64,000 bases of DNA from Niallia sp. Man26 (GCF_022049065.2 NZ_CP095743.1:3823077-3887076), one strand, 5' to 3'. Shown: positions 1-8,976, counted from the stretch's first letter. Made by a program: numbers and translations. Notes: generated by a model not told the origin, from the sequence alone.

Positions 1-50
1 TTCGGTGCAATTCCCTTTACTAATTTTCCTGTTAAAGTTTCTGTATTCAT
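1..50 (-). CDS. 5' end of an unidentified gene (partial)
   Basis: Sixteen codons are visible, beginning MNTETLTGKLVKGIAP and running off the left edge. The start is supported by a GGAGGT ribosome binding site about 8 bases upstream. The visible residues are too few to assign a family. It diverges from the DoxX gene to its right. Confidence 0.5.
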   Translation of the reverse strand, partial: MNTETLTGKLVKGIAP

Positions 51-447
51 TGTTGCTACCTCCAATCAAACAAGTTGCTCATAGAAGCTCTTTACCCTTT
101 AAGGGAGGAAATATGCATTTTTTTAAGAGGTGTGCTTTACTCGTTTTGATAATATATTAGTAAAATGTATCTATTTCCGACTAATTTTATTTACTTTCAA
201 AAAAAGGAATGTTTATAATTACAACTGGTTATTTAAATAGCTTTTTGATTATGGGTATTAATGTGATTAGATTAAGGCTTATTAGGGAAAAGAATGGTGA
301 ATGGATTGCTTTTCTCAACTGGCGGAACATATTTTAGAAGAATAATGTTCTCCGGTCTATTAGTCGTATAATCTTGACCATTTGTCCATATAATAAGCTA
401 TCAGATCATTCTATAACGATAAACATATATTGGAAGAAGGTAGAGGC
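51..447. other. Intergenic region between divergent genes
   Basis: About 400 bases of AT-rich DNA separate the minus-strand gene at the left edge from the plus-strand DoxX gene. It should hold both promoters, but I see no clear sigma-A pair, operator palindrome, RNA gene or gene remnant in it. Confidence 0.5.
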
Positions 448-864
448 ATGGCTCATAATATCGCAATGGTAAATATCGGGCTTTTAATTATTCGCCTTGT
501 AGTTGGCTTGACCTTTGTCGGGCATGGTGCCCAGAAGCTGTTTGGCTGGTTTGGCGGTACTGGCATCACTGGAACTGGAAACTGGCTGAAGACGATTGGT
601 CTTGAAAAAGGGGCGAGAGTTTGGGCAACCTTGGCAGGATTGTTCGAGCTTATCGGCGGACTCCTGTTTGCTTCAGGTGCTCTTACATGGCTCGGAGCAG
701 CAATGATTGTCATCGTTATGATTGATGCCATAATCGCTGTTCATGGCAAAAATGGCTACTGGATGACGGAAGGTGGATTTGAATACAATTTCGTCTTAAT
801 TGCAGTCGCTATTGGTGTAGCTTTAACTGGACCTGGTGACTACGTTTTATTCTATCAACCATAA
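448..864 (+). CDS. DoxX family membrane protein
   Basis: Small integral membrane protein of 138 residues with four predicted hydrophobic segments. The N-terminal segment carries the typical DoxX pattern (LIIRLVVGLTFVGHGAQKLF), followed by a GWFGG loop and a helix with LAGLFELIGGLLF. The family includes quinone-oxidoreductase-associated proteins, but the biochemical role of most members is unsettled. An upstream in-frame TTG at 430 is possible, but ATG 448 is preceded by GAAGAAGG at a good distance. It is monocistronic and ends in a strong hairpin terminator. Confidence 0.8.
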   Translation: MAHNIAMVNIGLLIIRLVVGLTFVGHGAQKLFGWFGGTGITGTGNWLKTIGLEKGARVWATLAGLFELIGGLLFASGALTWLGAAMIVIVMIDAIIAVHGKNGYWMTEGGFEYNFVLIAVAIGVALTGPGDYVLFYQP

Positions 865-868
865 TACA

Positions 869-897
869 TAAAAAAGCTGGCAGCCGCCAGCTTTTTA
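869..897. terminator. Bidirectional intrinsic terminator
   Basis: Stem AAAAAGCTGGC / GCCAGCTTTTT around a 4-base loop lies between the convergent DoxX and FUSC genes, with A/T tracts on both sides so it can serve both strands. Confidence 0.85.
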
Positions 898-901
898 TTT
901 A

Positions 902-2827
902 TTACTCAATATGTTGAAGCCCCTTCTGTAAATCAAGCATTTCGTTGCGCAGCTGAGCAAAGCCTGCAACAACAGGAAGTTGCTTTTGTGCCGGCACCAT
1001 ATTATTCTCAATAGACACTGCCATTGTTTCCATGACATAAAGCCATTGAGCGAGCTCCTTCTCAGGAAAATCCTCTTTCTGCTCAGACTTTAAACATACA
1101 ATTAAATAATGGCTAATCTGCTTTATAGAGAAAATGACAGGCCATAATGCTTCCAGCCTACTTTTGTTTATAAACACTTCCCCTAATGCCGACTGGTAAA
1201 CTGTCATTAAGTTTGTAAGATTTGTCTGCATTTTACTTCTCTCTTTGCTGTTTGCATATTCAAGCCCTCTGTTTTCAGCAAACAGTGCCACCAGTAATTG
1301 ACTTTGGCTTCTGATTGTTTTGGCAATAAAGTGATTCAATAAATTTGAAGCTGATTTCCTGCCAATCAGCAGTGCCCCAGCAAGACCAATAAGACTTCCG
1401 ATTAAAATATCAGTGGCTCTTACAACTGCAAAATAGGAGTAATCAAACATTTGAGAAGAATATTCTGCCATAGTCAGAGCTGAAGCTGTAAAGAATATGG
1501 CAGCTAATCCATAATTACGAACAATAAACAGTTCTGTTAAAAAGGTCAGACAGAGGATAAGAAGAGCAACTATATAGCCATTATGGACCGTCAAGAGAAT
1601 ACTTCCTGCAATAAACAGACCAAGGACTGTTCCAATCATTCTTTGGACTGCGCGATGAAATGTCGCAATTATTGTTGGACCTGACATGACTGCTGCACAG
1701 GACAGTGGAATCCAATAAGCTCTTTCAAAAGGAAAAGCATAAGCAATAAGCGCTGCTATCATCAAGACTGCTCCATATTTTATGGAGGATAGAAATACAA
1801 TAGAGTTCTTATCAAAGGCTCCTAAAAGTACTGTCCTTAAAGGTGGTTTCACTAGCTTTACGTCATGCTGTAACTTTTCAACTGTTCGATTAAGGATACT
1901 ATTGGCCTCATTAATTTTATGTACTAATTCCTCGAACTCTTGATTCCTATAATCAGGAAAATCTAAATTATTGCTGCTTCTCCCAGAACCTATCATTGCG
2001 CAGATAGACTGCACCGCTGCACTAAATTCAGGTGGAATTTTAGTTTGTGTAGATATACTGGCAAGATGGGAATAAATTGCGTTGGCATGCTCATTTAATA
2101 GAAATAATTGATTCCACAATAATGTCGCCATCTTAGAAGAATAACCAGCAAACAGGACGGATTCCGCCTCGCTCAAAGCAGTAACAGCTTTATGCTTGGC
2201 ATTATTAATACCACCTGTGCCGACAGCTTCCATTAATTCTGCAAGTGCACTATAAACTTTTTTCACCGCCTTTATTTCAGGGTCATGAGGCTGAAAGAAC
2301 CAGCCAAACATTGCGATAGCCCACGATAAAGCACCTCCTAAAAATACAAAGCCTGCACGCATTAGAGCTAAAGACGGATCTACAGGCATGCCAGTTGCCA
2401 TCGCAAAGCAAAGTACAAAAAACAGCGCAGATGGTCCGGTTATTTTCAGTGCACCAAAAGTAAAGACAGAAACGGCACCGATTATTCCCAGCATTAGCAC
2501 AGACAAAGCTTGATATGGTGCTAATATGGTACCAATAAACACGGAAAATGTGATTCCTAACAGGGCAAAAAAGATTTTTTTTGCTCGCTGGACATATGGA
2601 ATATCAAATACATATAAATAGGTGAATCCCCCTATTCCTGCCAGTAAACCATATTCAAAGCTGCCGAAAAGGACACCAATGAATACAGGCAAAGAAGCGG
2701 CCAAGCCGGCACAAAAAGCCTTCAGCCATGGAAATGGGTTTTTGCTCACCTTAAAGGATTGTTTAAAAACTGCAAACACCTTCTGAAAATAGATTTTAGA
2801 AGAAACTTTTTCATCAGAATTATTCAT
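902..2827 (-). CDS. FUSC family membrane protein (aromatic acid exporter-like)
   Basis: Membrane protein of 641 residues with the two-block layout of the fusaric acid resistance / YccS-type family. A cluster of hydrophobic helices lies at about residues 35-190, then a soluble helical stretch, then a second cluster at about 350-490 with the family-typical stretch FHRAVQRMIGTVLGLFIAGS, then a cytoplasmic helical tail. The duplicated half-permease layout is known from aromatic carboxylic acid efflux proteins; the substrate cannot be read here. RBS AAAGGAG precedes the ATG. It is a single-gene unit sharing a terminator with DoxX. Confidence 0.75.
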   Translation of the reverse strand: MNNSDEKVSSKIYFQKVFAVFKQSFKVSKNPFPWLKAFCAGLAASLPVFIGVLFGSFEYGLLAGIGGFTYLYVFDIPYVQRAKKIFFALLGITFSVFIGTILAPYQALSVLMLGIIGAVSVFTFGALKITGPSALFFVLCFAMATGMPVDPSLALMRAGFVFLGGALSWAIAMFGWFFQPHDPEIKAVKKVYSALAELMEAVGTGGINNAKHKAVTALSEAESVLFAGYSSKMATLLWNQLFLLNEHANAIYSHLASISTQTKIPPEFSAAVQSICAMIGSGRSSNNLDFPDYRNQEFEELVHKINEANSILNRTVEKLQHDVKLVKPPLRTVLLGAFDKNSIVFLSSIKYGAVLMIAALIAYAFPFERAYWIPLSCAAVMSGPTIIATFHRAVQRMIGTVLGLFIAGSILLTVHNGYIVALLILCLTFLTELFIVRNYGLAAIFFTASALTMAEYSSQMFDYSYFAVVRATDILIGSLIGLAGALLIGRKSASNLLNHFIAKTIRSQSQLLVALFAENRGLEYANSKERSKMQTNLTNLMTVYQSALGEVFINKSRLEALWPVIFSIKQISHYLIVCLKSEQKEDFPEKELAQWLYVMETMAVSIENNMVPAQKQLPVVAGFAQLRNEMLDLQKGLQHIE

Positions 2828-2983
2828 TTTTGCAAAACTCCTTTGTGTAAAAATACATATAGAAAGGATTATTAGAGGATTAAAGAGGTTATATTTAGTG
2901 TATCATAATGAGCGGCGAGCATATGGGTGAAAGCTTTGTGCCATGAGCTTAGTATTCCTTTTAACAGGAACGATATTCCAAAA

Positions 2984-3029
2984 TAATAAGGAAAGACCAC
3001 TTCAAAATGAAGAGGTCTTTCCTTATTTT
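2984..3029 (-). terminator. Intrinsic terminator of the pspA operon
   Basis: Long near-perfect stem (AATAAGGAAAGACC... pairing ...GGTCTTTCCTTATT) directly after the pspA stop codon. Confidence 0.85.
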
Positions 3030-3681
3030 ATGCCTTTAATTTCGCTAGTTCTTTTGAAACTTCCTCATCACTGACATTTGTGAAGCTTGTTGCAGCAAAG
3101 CTGTTAAGCGGAGCTTTTGTAAAGCCTCCTGCTTGTACTTCCGCTTCCATAAACAGGATTTTCTCCTCCGCTCTTGTAATGCCTCTAACTACATTGTCTG
3201 CGTTAAAGGAACTTGACACCTGTTGGATTTGCTTAATTGATTTTGCCACATTTGCACGGGATGCCAGCAGAATCTTTTTATGCTGAAGCTCATTATATGT
3301 TACTTGCAGTTCATTGTACTTGTCTTTGAGGATAATTGTTTGCTCCTTTATTGCTTCTAGCTGCTGCTCATACACACTAAGCTGGTGCTCATGGTTGATT
3401 TTTTCCTGTACAGCAAGCCTCGCAATCCCTTCCTCTCCCTTTTCAAGAGCAAGCTTAGCTTGATGTGTTCGTTTTTCTATTAACTCTTTCGTTTGTCCAA
3501 TTAGTGCTGCTTGTTTATTTTCTACGAATATTTGGCGGGATAGTGCTGCTTGCGCCTTGCCAAGCTCCTGCTCCATTTCCCTCGTATATTCATTTAACAT
3601 TGCTATTGGATCTTCCATATTATCCAGCAATCCGTTAATATCAGCACTTGCCATTGTTTTTATTCTTTTAAAAATACCCAT
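3028..3681 (-). CDS. pspA: PspA/IM30 family envelope stress protein
   Basis: A 217-residue PspA/Vipp1-type protein, nearly all alpha-helical coiled coil. It opens with the amphipathic helix MGIFKRIKTMASADINGLLDNMEDP typical of the family, which binds stressed membranes and forms ESCRT-III-like assemblies. ATG 3681 is chosen because AAAGGAGAG lies just upstream; the longer reading frame lacks one. The ATG comes one base after the stop of the upstream membrane protein gene, so translation is probably coupled. LiaH- and PspA-type proteins in Bacillus respond to cell-envelope damage; that regulation is inferred here. Confidence 0.88.
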   Translation of the reverse strand: MGIFKRIKTMASADINGLLDNMEDPIAMLNEYTREMEQELGKAQAALSRQIFVENKQAALIGQTKELIEKRTHQAKLALEKGEEGIARLAVQEKINHEHQLSVYEQQLEAIKEQTIILKDKYNELQVTYNELQHKKILLASRANVAKSIKQIQQVSSSFNADNVVRGITRAEEKILFMEAEVQAGGFTKAPLNSFAATSFTNVSDEEVSKELAKLKA

Positions 3682-3682
3682 T

Positions 3683-4090
3683 TTATAGTCTCTCCTTTGA
3701 GTTTGTGTTATTTTTTTCCCATTCATCTAAGATAGAAGCATTATTAACGTTCACTGACGGTTTAGGTGTACTCATAGCTGATGTATTAATGAAGTGCTCA
3801 ACAGATGATGATTGTGATTTCTTTTTGAAAAGTTTAATCACAAATGTGATCACTGCAGCTGCTATGATTACGAAGAATAAAATGCCCAGCCAAGAAAAAC
3901 TCGGTTCATGGTGGAAACCACCCATCATTTGGCCATGACCAAACCCGCCTTGTCTCATGCCTCCGCCGAATCCATAACCGTGTGCAAGTGCGGCGGCCCC
4001 TCCAATCAGATTTTTGATGATGCTAATTGCCAATAGGATGGAGGCAATTAACACACCCCAGAAAATACTTTTTTTAACTCTAGCATTCAT
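3683..4090 (-). CDS. Small two-helix membrane protein with Gly/His-rich loop, coupled to pspA
   Basis: A 135-residue protein with a hydrophobic helix near residues 8-28, a loop rich in Gly, His and Met (GYGFGGGMRQGGFGHGQ and GGFHH motifs), a second helix near 68-88, then a polar, Ser-rich tail. I do not recognise a named family. The RBS is AAAGGTGG. The pspA start codon begins one base after its stop, so the two form an operon and the protein is a candidate membrane partner of PspA, by analogy with other Firmicute psp loci. The Gly/His/Met-rich loop could bind metal, but that is only a guess from composition. Confidence 0.65.
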   Translation of the reverse strand: MNARVKKSIFWGVLIASILLAISIIKNLIGGAAALAHGYGFGGGMRQGGFGHGQMMGGFHHEPSFSWLGILFFVIIAAAVITFVIKLFKKKSQSSSVEHFINTSAMSTPKPSVNVNNASILDEWEKNNTNSKERL

Positions 4091-4299
4091 TGTTTTCTTT
4101 CCACCTTTCCTGTTGATAGTTTGTAGTTTAATAGTCTTTGGTGAAAAGTCGGTGAAAGCAAAAAAGAATGTAAAAGTTTTTTCCGTTGATAGACAGGAGC
4201 AACGAGCTACTATTTAAAAATAATTATTTTTACCGATATATTACATGTAAATAATTCCTAATAGTTCGGACACATTTAATTTTCACAGGGGTGGTATAC

Positions 4300-5598
4300 A
4301 TGAATATTTTTGCAAAAAAACAAAAAGCAAGCAGTTTAAGAGAGGCTGCTGAGCAGGAACGGGACAATGTTTTAATAGATATAAAAAAAGAAGCTAATCT
4401 TCTTAAGCAGCTGGAAGTAATTAATCTCACATTAGACGATTTAGCAGTAGCAAGAGTACTGCAGCCCTTCATTCGAGAAAATATTGAGGCCATCTATAAT
4501 CCTATTTATCATCATGCTAATCCAGGCATACGCAAGGTAGTGGACATGACTTCAATCGGTGTAGACTTGGCTGGATGTCAAGAATATGTAATTGGCTTTT
4601 TTGATGGAATCATAGATGACCAATTCGCAGAACGAAGAATGAACATCTCAAAATATTATTTAGCGGTAGGTGTAGAGGCTCGTTGGTATCTTTGTACAAA
4701 TGCTGTCTTTGTTAGCACCATTCTTGACCTTCTAAAGGAAGTTTATAAAGATGATGTAGACAGCCTTATCTTAGCTGCTAATGTCACTACAAAAATTTAT
4801 AATCTGGAGCTGCAGCTGTGCCTTTCTTATCTACAAGAGCTGCAAAACGAAGCTTCTGCGAAGAAGGAAATGGAAGCAAAGCAGCAAGTAAAAGAAACAA
4901 TTGGGTCTATTACAGAGGAGCTTGCAGCAATGTCAGAGGAAGTTGGCGCATCTGTTGCCGATGTGGTTGTCCGCTCTGAAAACATGAAAACAGAACTGGA
5001 TGAAGGCTTGAAATCCTCTATCATTACATCCGAATCTTCTATAAAAGGAAGAAAGCAGCTCGATCAAGTTATAGAAGAAACGGTGGCATTGAAAGATAGT
5101 GTCAATGAAATTAAGACTAGTGTAGGTTCACTTGAAGCTAACTCAAGGGAAATTGGTGATATCGTGGCCGTAATTACATCCATTGCAGAGCAAACAAATC
5201 TTCTTGCTCTAAATGCTGCCATAGAAGCTGCAAGAGCTGGGGAACATGGAAAAGGATTTTCTGTCGTAGCAGCAGAGGTAAGAAAACTTGCTGAGCAGAC
5301 TAAATTATCTTCAAGCAATATTACTAATTTAGTTCTTTCTACTACAAAGCAGATTGAAGATGTGGTGAAACAAATAAATGAAGTAAACTCTAAAACCTTA
5401 TCAGCCAATCAGAATGTTCAAGAGACAGTGAACAGCTTTGATGAAATTCTGTCAGCAAGCATCGTAAGCACCGAAAAAAATGAGCAAAACAATAAAGAAA
5501 TGAGTAATTTCTCTAATATTTTAAAAGAAATTGGCGAAGCCGGCTCTAAAGTAGCTGAACTGGCAGATGATTTAAACCAGACAATGCAAGGGTATTAA
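4300..5598 (+). CDS. Globin-coupled methyl-accepting chemotaxis protein (HemAT-like) with Tyr at the proximal His position
   Basis: Soluble chemoreceptor of 432 residues with no transmembrane segment. Residues about 30-175 align with the sensor globin of HemAT (for example [13 protein letters not shown] and [11 protein letters not shown]). Residues about 190-430 are an MCP signalling domain with the canonical tip around [21 protein letters not shown]. In HemAT the heme iron is held by a histidine in a motif like IHLRIGL..KWY; here the matching stretch is YYLAVGV..RWY, so Tyr120 sits at the ligand position. Tyr70 at the distal site is kept. It may be heme-free or bind heme differently. ATG 4300 is preferred over GTG 4291 because AGGGGTGG precedes it. 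Confidence 0.85.
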   Translation: MNIFAKKQKASSLREAAEQERDNVLIDIKKEANLLKQLEVINLTLDDLAVARVLQPFIRENIEAIYNPIYHHANPGIRKVVDMTSIGVDLAGCQEYVIGFFDGIIDDQFAERRMNISKYYLAVGVEARWYLCTNAVFVSTILDLLKEVYKDDVDSLILAANVTTKIYNLELQLCLSYLQELQNEASAKKEMEAKQQVKETIGSITEELAAMSEEVGASVADVVVRSENMKTELDEGLKSSIITSESSIKGRKQLDQVIEETVALKDSVNEIKTSVGSLEANSREIGDIVAVITSIAEQTNLLALNAAIEAARAGEHGKGFSVVAAEVRKLAEQTKLSSSNITNLVLSTTKQIEDVVKQINEVNSKTLSANQNVQETVNSFDEILSASIVSTEKNEQNNKEMSNFSNILKEIGEAGSKVAELADDLNQTMQGY

Positions 5599-5626
5599 TC
5601 TATATAAACAAAAGGAATAAATCAGC

Positions 5627-5655
5627 AGACGAATAATTGACTTTTATTCGTCTTT
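5627..5655. terminator. Intrinsic terminator after the HemAT-like gene
   Basis: AGACGAATAA pairs with TTATTCGTCT around a 7-base loop and is followed by a short T tract. It lies between convergent genes. Confidence 0.75.
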
Positions 5656-5664
5656 TCCCTTTCT

Positions 5665-6087
5665 CTAAGCTTGTGCGTCATTCAGCTTCTCAAATATCTT
5701 TAACATCTGTAATCGTTCTTCTTCTGTCAGTTTTTCAAACAAGTTTCGGCGGAGCATTTGCCCTTCTTGGTGGGCTTTAACTACTATCTCACTGCCTTTA
5801 TCTGTAATTCCTAAATAAATGATTCGGCGATCCGTTTCATCTACAATTCTTATGGCCAATCCTTTGTGCACTAGTTTTTCTGATAAATGTGTCAAGGTGG
5901 GCGGAGTCAAACCTAGAGCCTTCGCAATATCAGATGGACGGCTATTTCCCTTTTTCTCCAGATGGCTGAGAACAAGAATATGGGATATGCCAAGATCCTC
6001 ATTAAACATTTTATTCCACTGAATGATTAAATTATTTGTAACCTTGTCCATGTTATGAATAATCTCGAAAATAGTTTGTTCTTCCAT
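5665..6087 (-). CDS. MarR family transcriptional regulator
   Basis: A 140-residue winged-helix regulator. The HTH spans about residues 55-80 (SRPSDIAKALGLTPPTLTHL) and is followed by the beta-wing VDETDRRIIYLGITDKG, both characteristic of MarR. The family binds palindromic operators as dimers and is often released by phenolic or oxidising ligands. The gene lies downstream of, and on the same strand as, an SDR gene whose promoter region holds three operator-like palindromes; it probably represses that unit. The ATG at 6087 is taken rather than the TTG one codon earlier. Confidence 0.85.
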   Translation of the reverse strand: MEEQTIFEIIHNMDKVTNNLIIQWNKMFNEDLGISHILVLSHLEKKGNSRPSDIAKALGLTPPTLTHLSEKLVHKGLAIRIVDETDRRIIYLGITDKGSEIVVKAHQEGQMLRRNLFEKLTEEERLQMLKIFEKLNDAQA

Positions 6088-6118
6088 CAATCATATCCCT
6101 GCTTTCGATAAGTGTAAA

Positions 6119-6142
6119 AGCTCCTGAATTTATTCAGGAGCT
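6119..6142 (-). terminator. Hairpin between the SDR and marR genes
   Basis: AGCTCCTGAAT / ATTCAGGAGCT with a 2-base loop, followed on the minus strand by TTTT. It would end most SDR transcripts, leaving marR to read-through or its own promoter in the 70-base gap. Confidence 0.75.
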
Positions 6143-6158
6143 CTCTTATCATACATTA

Positions 6159-6893
6159 CTACTGAGCTGAGAATCCACCGTCAATCACTAATTCTGCACC
6201 TGTAATGTAATCCGAGTCGTCTGAGGCAAAGAACAATGCGGCTTTCGCGATATCGTTAGGCTGTCCCAGCCGTTGAAGAGGTGTTGCCTGGATTAATCGG
6301 TCAAGCAATTCTCTAGAAGTGCTCAAGGACTGTGTCATTGGTGTTTCAATGATGCCCGGAAAAAGTGCATTTACACGTACACCATCATGTCCAAAGGTTG
6401 TAGCCGCTGCTTTAGAGAAAGCACGAACTGCCCCTTTAGATGCAGAATAATGATTAAAGCCTTGACCAATTTGAGCTGTATAGGATGAGATATTGATAAT
6501 AGAACCTTTCTTTTGAGCTGCCATGTATGGAGCAACATGCTTAATCCCTGCAAAAGGACCATATCCATTAATGGAAAGCATTTTATGCCAGTCTTCAAAA
6601 TTAATATCCTTATACATTTTTTCAGAAGAAATACCCGCATTATTTACGAGAATATCAATCTTTCCAAACTTGGTTATCACTTCTTTCACCAACGCTTGCC
6701 AATTTTCATCGGAAGCTACATTTAATTTCAGCCCATACACATTTTCCTTTTGGCTTACCTTTTCTAGTGCTGCCTCATTAATATCTGCAGCAATTACCAC
6801 CGCACCTTCTTGCTGGAATAAATCGACCATGCATTCACCAATGCCTGATGCTCCACCAGTGATGATTGCTACTTTATTTTCTAATCTTCCCAT
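6159..6893 (-). CDS. Short-chain dehydrogenase/reductase (SDR, classical type)
   Basis: NAD(P)-dependent oxidoreductase of 244 residues. It has the Rossmann glycine motif TGGASGIG near the N-terminus, the NNAG motif, the catalytic Ser and the YSASKGA motif (Tyr and Lys), and a C-terminal YITGAELVIDGGFS typical of 3-oxoacyl-ACP reductase / glucose dehydrogenase-like SDRs. The substrate is not readable. The start is taken at ATG 6893; GTG 6905 would overlap the AGGAG ribosome binding site. The upstream region carries three operator-like palindromes and the marR gene follows, so it is probably inducible. Confidence 0.85.
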   Translation of the reverse strand: MGRLENKVAIITGGASGIGECMVDLFQQEGAVVIAADINEAALEKVSQKENVYGLKLNVASDENWQALVKEVITKFGKIDILVNNAGISSEKMYKDINFEDWHKMLSINGYGPFAGIKHVAPYMAAQKKGSIINISSYTAQIGQGFNHYSASKGAVRAFSKAAATTFGHDGVRVNALFPGIIETPMTQSLSTSRELLDRLIQATPLQRLGQPNDIAKAALFFASDDSDYITGAELVIDGGFSAQ

Positions 6894-6927
6894 CTTTATA
6901 TACACTCCTAACTGTCATTCGTTTTTT

Positions 6928-6943
6928 ATTTAGACATCTAAAT
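6928..6943. promoter_or_regulatory. Operator-like imperfect palindrome 1
   Basis: ATTTAGACATCTAAAT, one of three related elements upstream of the SDR gene and the closest to its start codon. The central bases deviate from dyad symmetry. Confidence 0.6.
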
Positions 6944-6989
6944 ATTATTTCTAATCTTCTTTAACAGCGGAGATTAACTGCCTCCGTAT

Positions 6990-7013
6990 TATTATTTAGA
7001 TATCTAAATAATA
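6990..7013. promoter_or_regulatory. Perfect 24-bp palindrome, likely MarR operator
   Basis: A perfect dyad whose 20-base core is TTATTTAGATATCTAAATAA. Size and symmetry fit a MarR dimer site. It is followed at once by a third half-overlapping copy. Confidence 0.7.
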
Positions 7014-7028
7014 GACATCTAAATAATA
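7012..7028. promoter_or_regulatory. Operator-like imperfect palindrome 3
   Basis: TAGACATCTAAATAATA repeats the core of element 1 and abuts the perfect palindrome, giving a tandem operator. Confidence 0.55.
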
Positions 7029-7079
7029 ACAGAATGACTTTTCTTCAGCAATTAATTTAAACTAGCCAAATAAAATGAA

Positions 7080-7109
7080 GAGAGCCTGCTTAAATGAATG
7101 CAGGCTCTC
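7080..7109 (-). terminator. Intrinsic terminator of cstA
   Basis: GAGAGCCTGC / GCAGGCTCTC with a 10-base loop, just after the cstA stop codon. Confidence 0.8.
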
Positions 7110-7116
7110 CTCTAAA

Positions 7117-8922
7117 TTAAGCAGAAAGGTATTTATCTCCTCTTAAACTTGGAGTCTTCCAAATTTCCACCCACTTCTTAATGGCTGCCACTACAATTAT
7201 AATTCCGAGAATAAGCATAATAATCGACAAAACACCGTTGACGACATTATAACCAGCCGCTTCTGGATTCAAATAGACATTAGTAATCATCCAGTAGCCT
7301 GCCACATTTACTGTAGCAAAAAGATAAGCAAGCGGGATAAGACATGTAAGCATATAAGAGCGTTTATCAGCTATTTTCAAGATAACAGTAGCTCCAACAA
7401 TTAAGCCAATTGATGCCATCAGCTGGTTAGACACACCAAATAATGCCCAAACAGAACCGATATCCCCTGAATACAATAAGTACCCCCAAGCTACACATGC
7501 TAATGCACTGGCAAAGATATTTCCAGGCATCCAATCGACCCTTTTCAGCGGCTTATAAACTTCACCGAAAAAGTCTTGAATTAAATAGCGGGCCACACGA
7601 GTACCAGCATCAATAGCGGTTAAAATGAATACCGCTTCAAACATAATAACAAATTGGAAAAAGTGCGGTGCTAAATTATCAAACCAAGGAATGCTGGTGA
7701 AAATATAGGTCATTCCGACAGCTAACGAAACAGCCCCTCCCGTTCTGCCTTCCAAATCCAGACCAATTTCCTGGCTCAATTCTGGCAAATGAACGGCAGA
7801 CATTCCTAATGTTTTAAAAACCTCTGGTGTTGAGTTAATGGCAAAATAATCTCCTGGATGCAGGGAAACGGCTGCAATCAAAGCCATAATTGCTACTAAG
7901 CATTCAACAAGCATGCCGCCGAACCCGACTATTTTTATATCCTGCCAGCGATCAAGCATTTTCGGAGTCGTTCCAGAACCTACGAAGGCATGGAAACCGG
8001 ATATGGCACCACAAGCAATGGTGATAGAAATAAACGGCCAAACAGGTCCTGCAATGATTGGACCGCCGCCGTGAATAAATTCAGTAAAGGCAGGCATTTG
8101 TACATCTGGATTTATAATGAACACACCGATAATTAAAGCGATAAAAACACCAATTTTCATAAAGCTGCTTAAATAATCCCTTGGAGCCAACAGCAGCCAT
8201 ACTGGCAGAGCAGCTGCAAAAAAAGCATAAATCGGCAGGATGATTGCCAATGTTTTTGAGTCGAATGTCAAGAACTCTCCTAATGCAGTCTCTTGGATAG
8301 AGGGACCGATAAAAACACCGATCATAAGGAGAATAAAGCCCACTGTGCTGGCCAGCTTTAAATTTCCTGTCTTTTTATAAAATAAACCAACACCCATCGC
8401 AATCGGAATAGTGATACCTACTGCAAATGTTCCCCACGGATTTCTCTCAAGAGCATGAAGGACAACCATTGAAAGACCTGCCATCGTAATTGTAATAATG
8501 AACAGCATGGCAAGTCCTGTACAGAAGCCGGCAACTGGACCTAGCTCCTCTTTGGCAACCTCGGACAAAGACTTTCCTTGCTTACGCATGGAGGCCATAA
8601 GCACAACTGCATCATGAACCGCTCCCCCGATAACTGCCCCAATTAACAGCCAAAGCAGTCCTGGCAAGTAACCAAATTGAGCAGCCAAAATGGGACCAAC
8701 AAGGGGGCCAGCTGCCGCAATTGCCGCAAAATGGTGCCCAAAGGTAACCCACTTATTTGTCGGCACATAATCCTTCCCATCATTGAGCTCATGAGCAGGA
8801 GTCTTTTTTCTTTCTTCCATTTCCTTTAGCTTCATTACCTTAACCGCCATGAAAGTACCATATAAACGATACGCAATCATTAAGAAACACATCGTCCCAA
8901 TTACAATCGTAATTGCATTCAT
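7117..8922 (-). CDS. cstA: Carbon starvation protein CstA family transporter
   Basis: Polytopic membrane protein of 601 residues with some 15 or more hydrophobic segments. It carries CstA-family stretches such as FGHHFAAIAAAGPLVGPILAAQ near residue 62-83 and SGFHAFVGSGTTPK near 310. CstA proteins import peptides or pyruvate when preferred carbon runs out. The start at 8922 follows AAGGAGG by 10 bases. A two-codon reading frame (ATG AAA TGA, 8927-8919) overlaps the start codon. A sequence matching the cre consensus lies 55 bases upstream, which fits catabolite control by CcpA. It is monocistronic. Confidence 0.9.
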   Translation of the reverse strand: MNAITIVIGTMCFLMIAYRLYGTFMAVKVMKLKEMEERKKTPAHELNDGKDYVPTNKWVTFGHHFAAIAAAGPLVGPILAAQFGYLPGLLWLLIGAVIGGAVHDAVVLMASMRKQGKSLSEVAKEELGPVAGFCTGLAMLFIITITMAGLSMVVLHALERNPWGTFAVGITIPIAMGVGLFYKKTGNLKLASTVGFILLMIGVFIGPSIQETALGEFLTFDSKTLAIILPIYAFFAAALPVWLLLAPRDYLSSFMKIGVFIALIIGVFIINPDVQMPAFTEFIHGGGPIIAGPVWPFISITIACGAISGFHAFVGSGTTPKMLDRWQDIKIVGFGGMLVECLVAIMALIAAVSLHPGDYFAINSTPEVFKTLGMSAVHLPELSQEIGLDLEGRTGGAVSLAVGMTYIFTSIPWFDNLAPHFFQFVIMFEAVFILTAIDAGTRVARYLIQDFFGEVYKPLKRVDWMPGNIFASALACVAWGYLLYSGDIGSVWALFGVSNQLMASIGLIVGATVILKIADKRSYMLTCLIPLAYLFATVNVAGYWMITNVYLNPEAAGYNVVNGVLSIIMLILGIIIVVAAIKKWVEIWKTPSLRGDKYLSA

Positions 8923-8976
8923 TTCATTTCAGCCTCCTTCAGTAATTATTGCTATTACATGTATATACTACCTTAT

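Noticed and set aside
4014..4217. Plus-strand frame opposite the start of the pspA partner gene
   Set aside because: It overlaps a real gene on the other strand, has no RBS and resembles no protein; it is a shadow frame.
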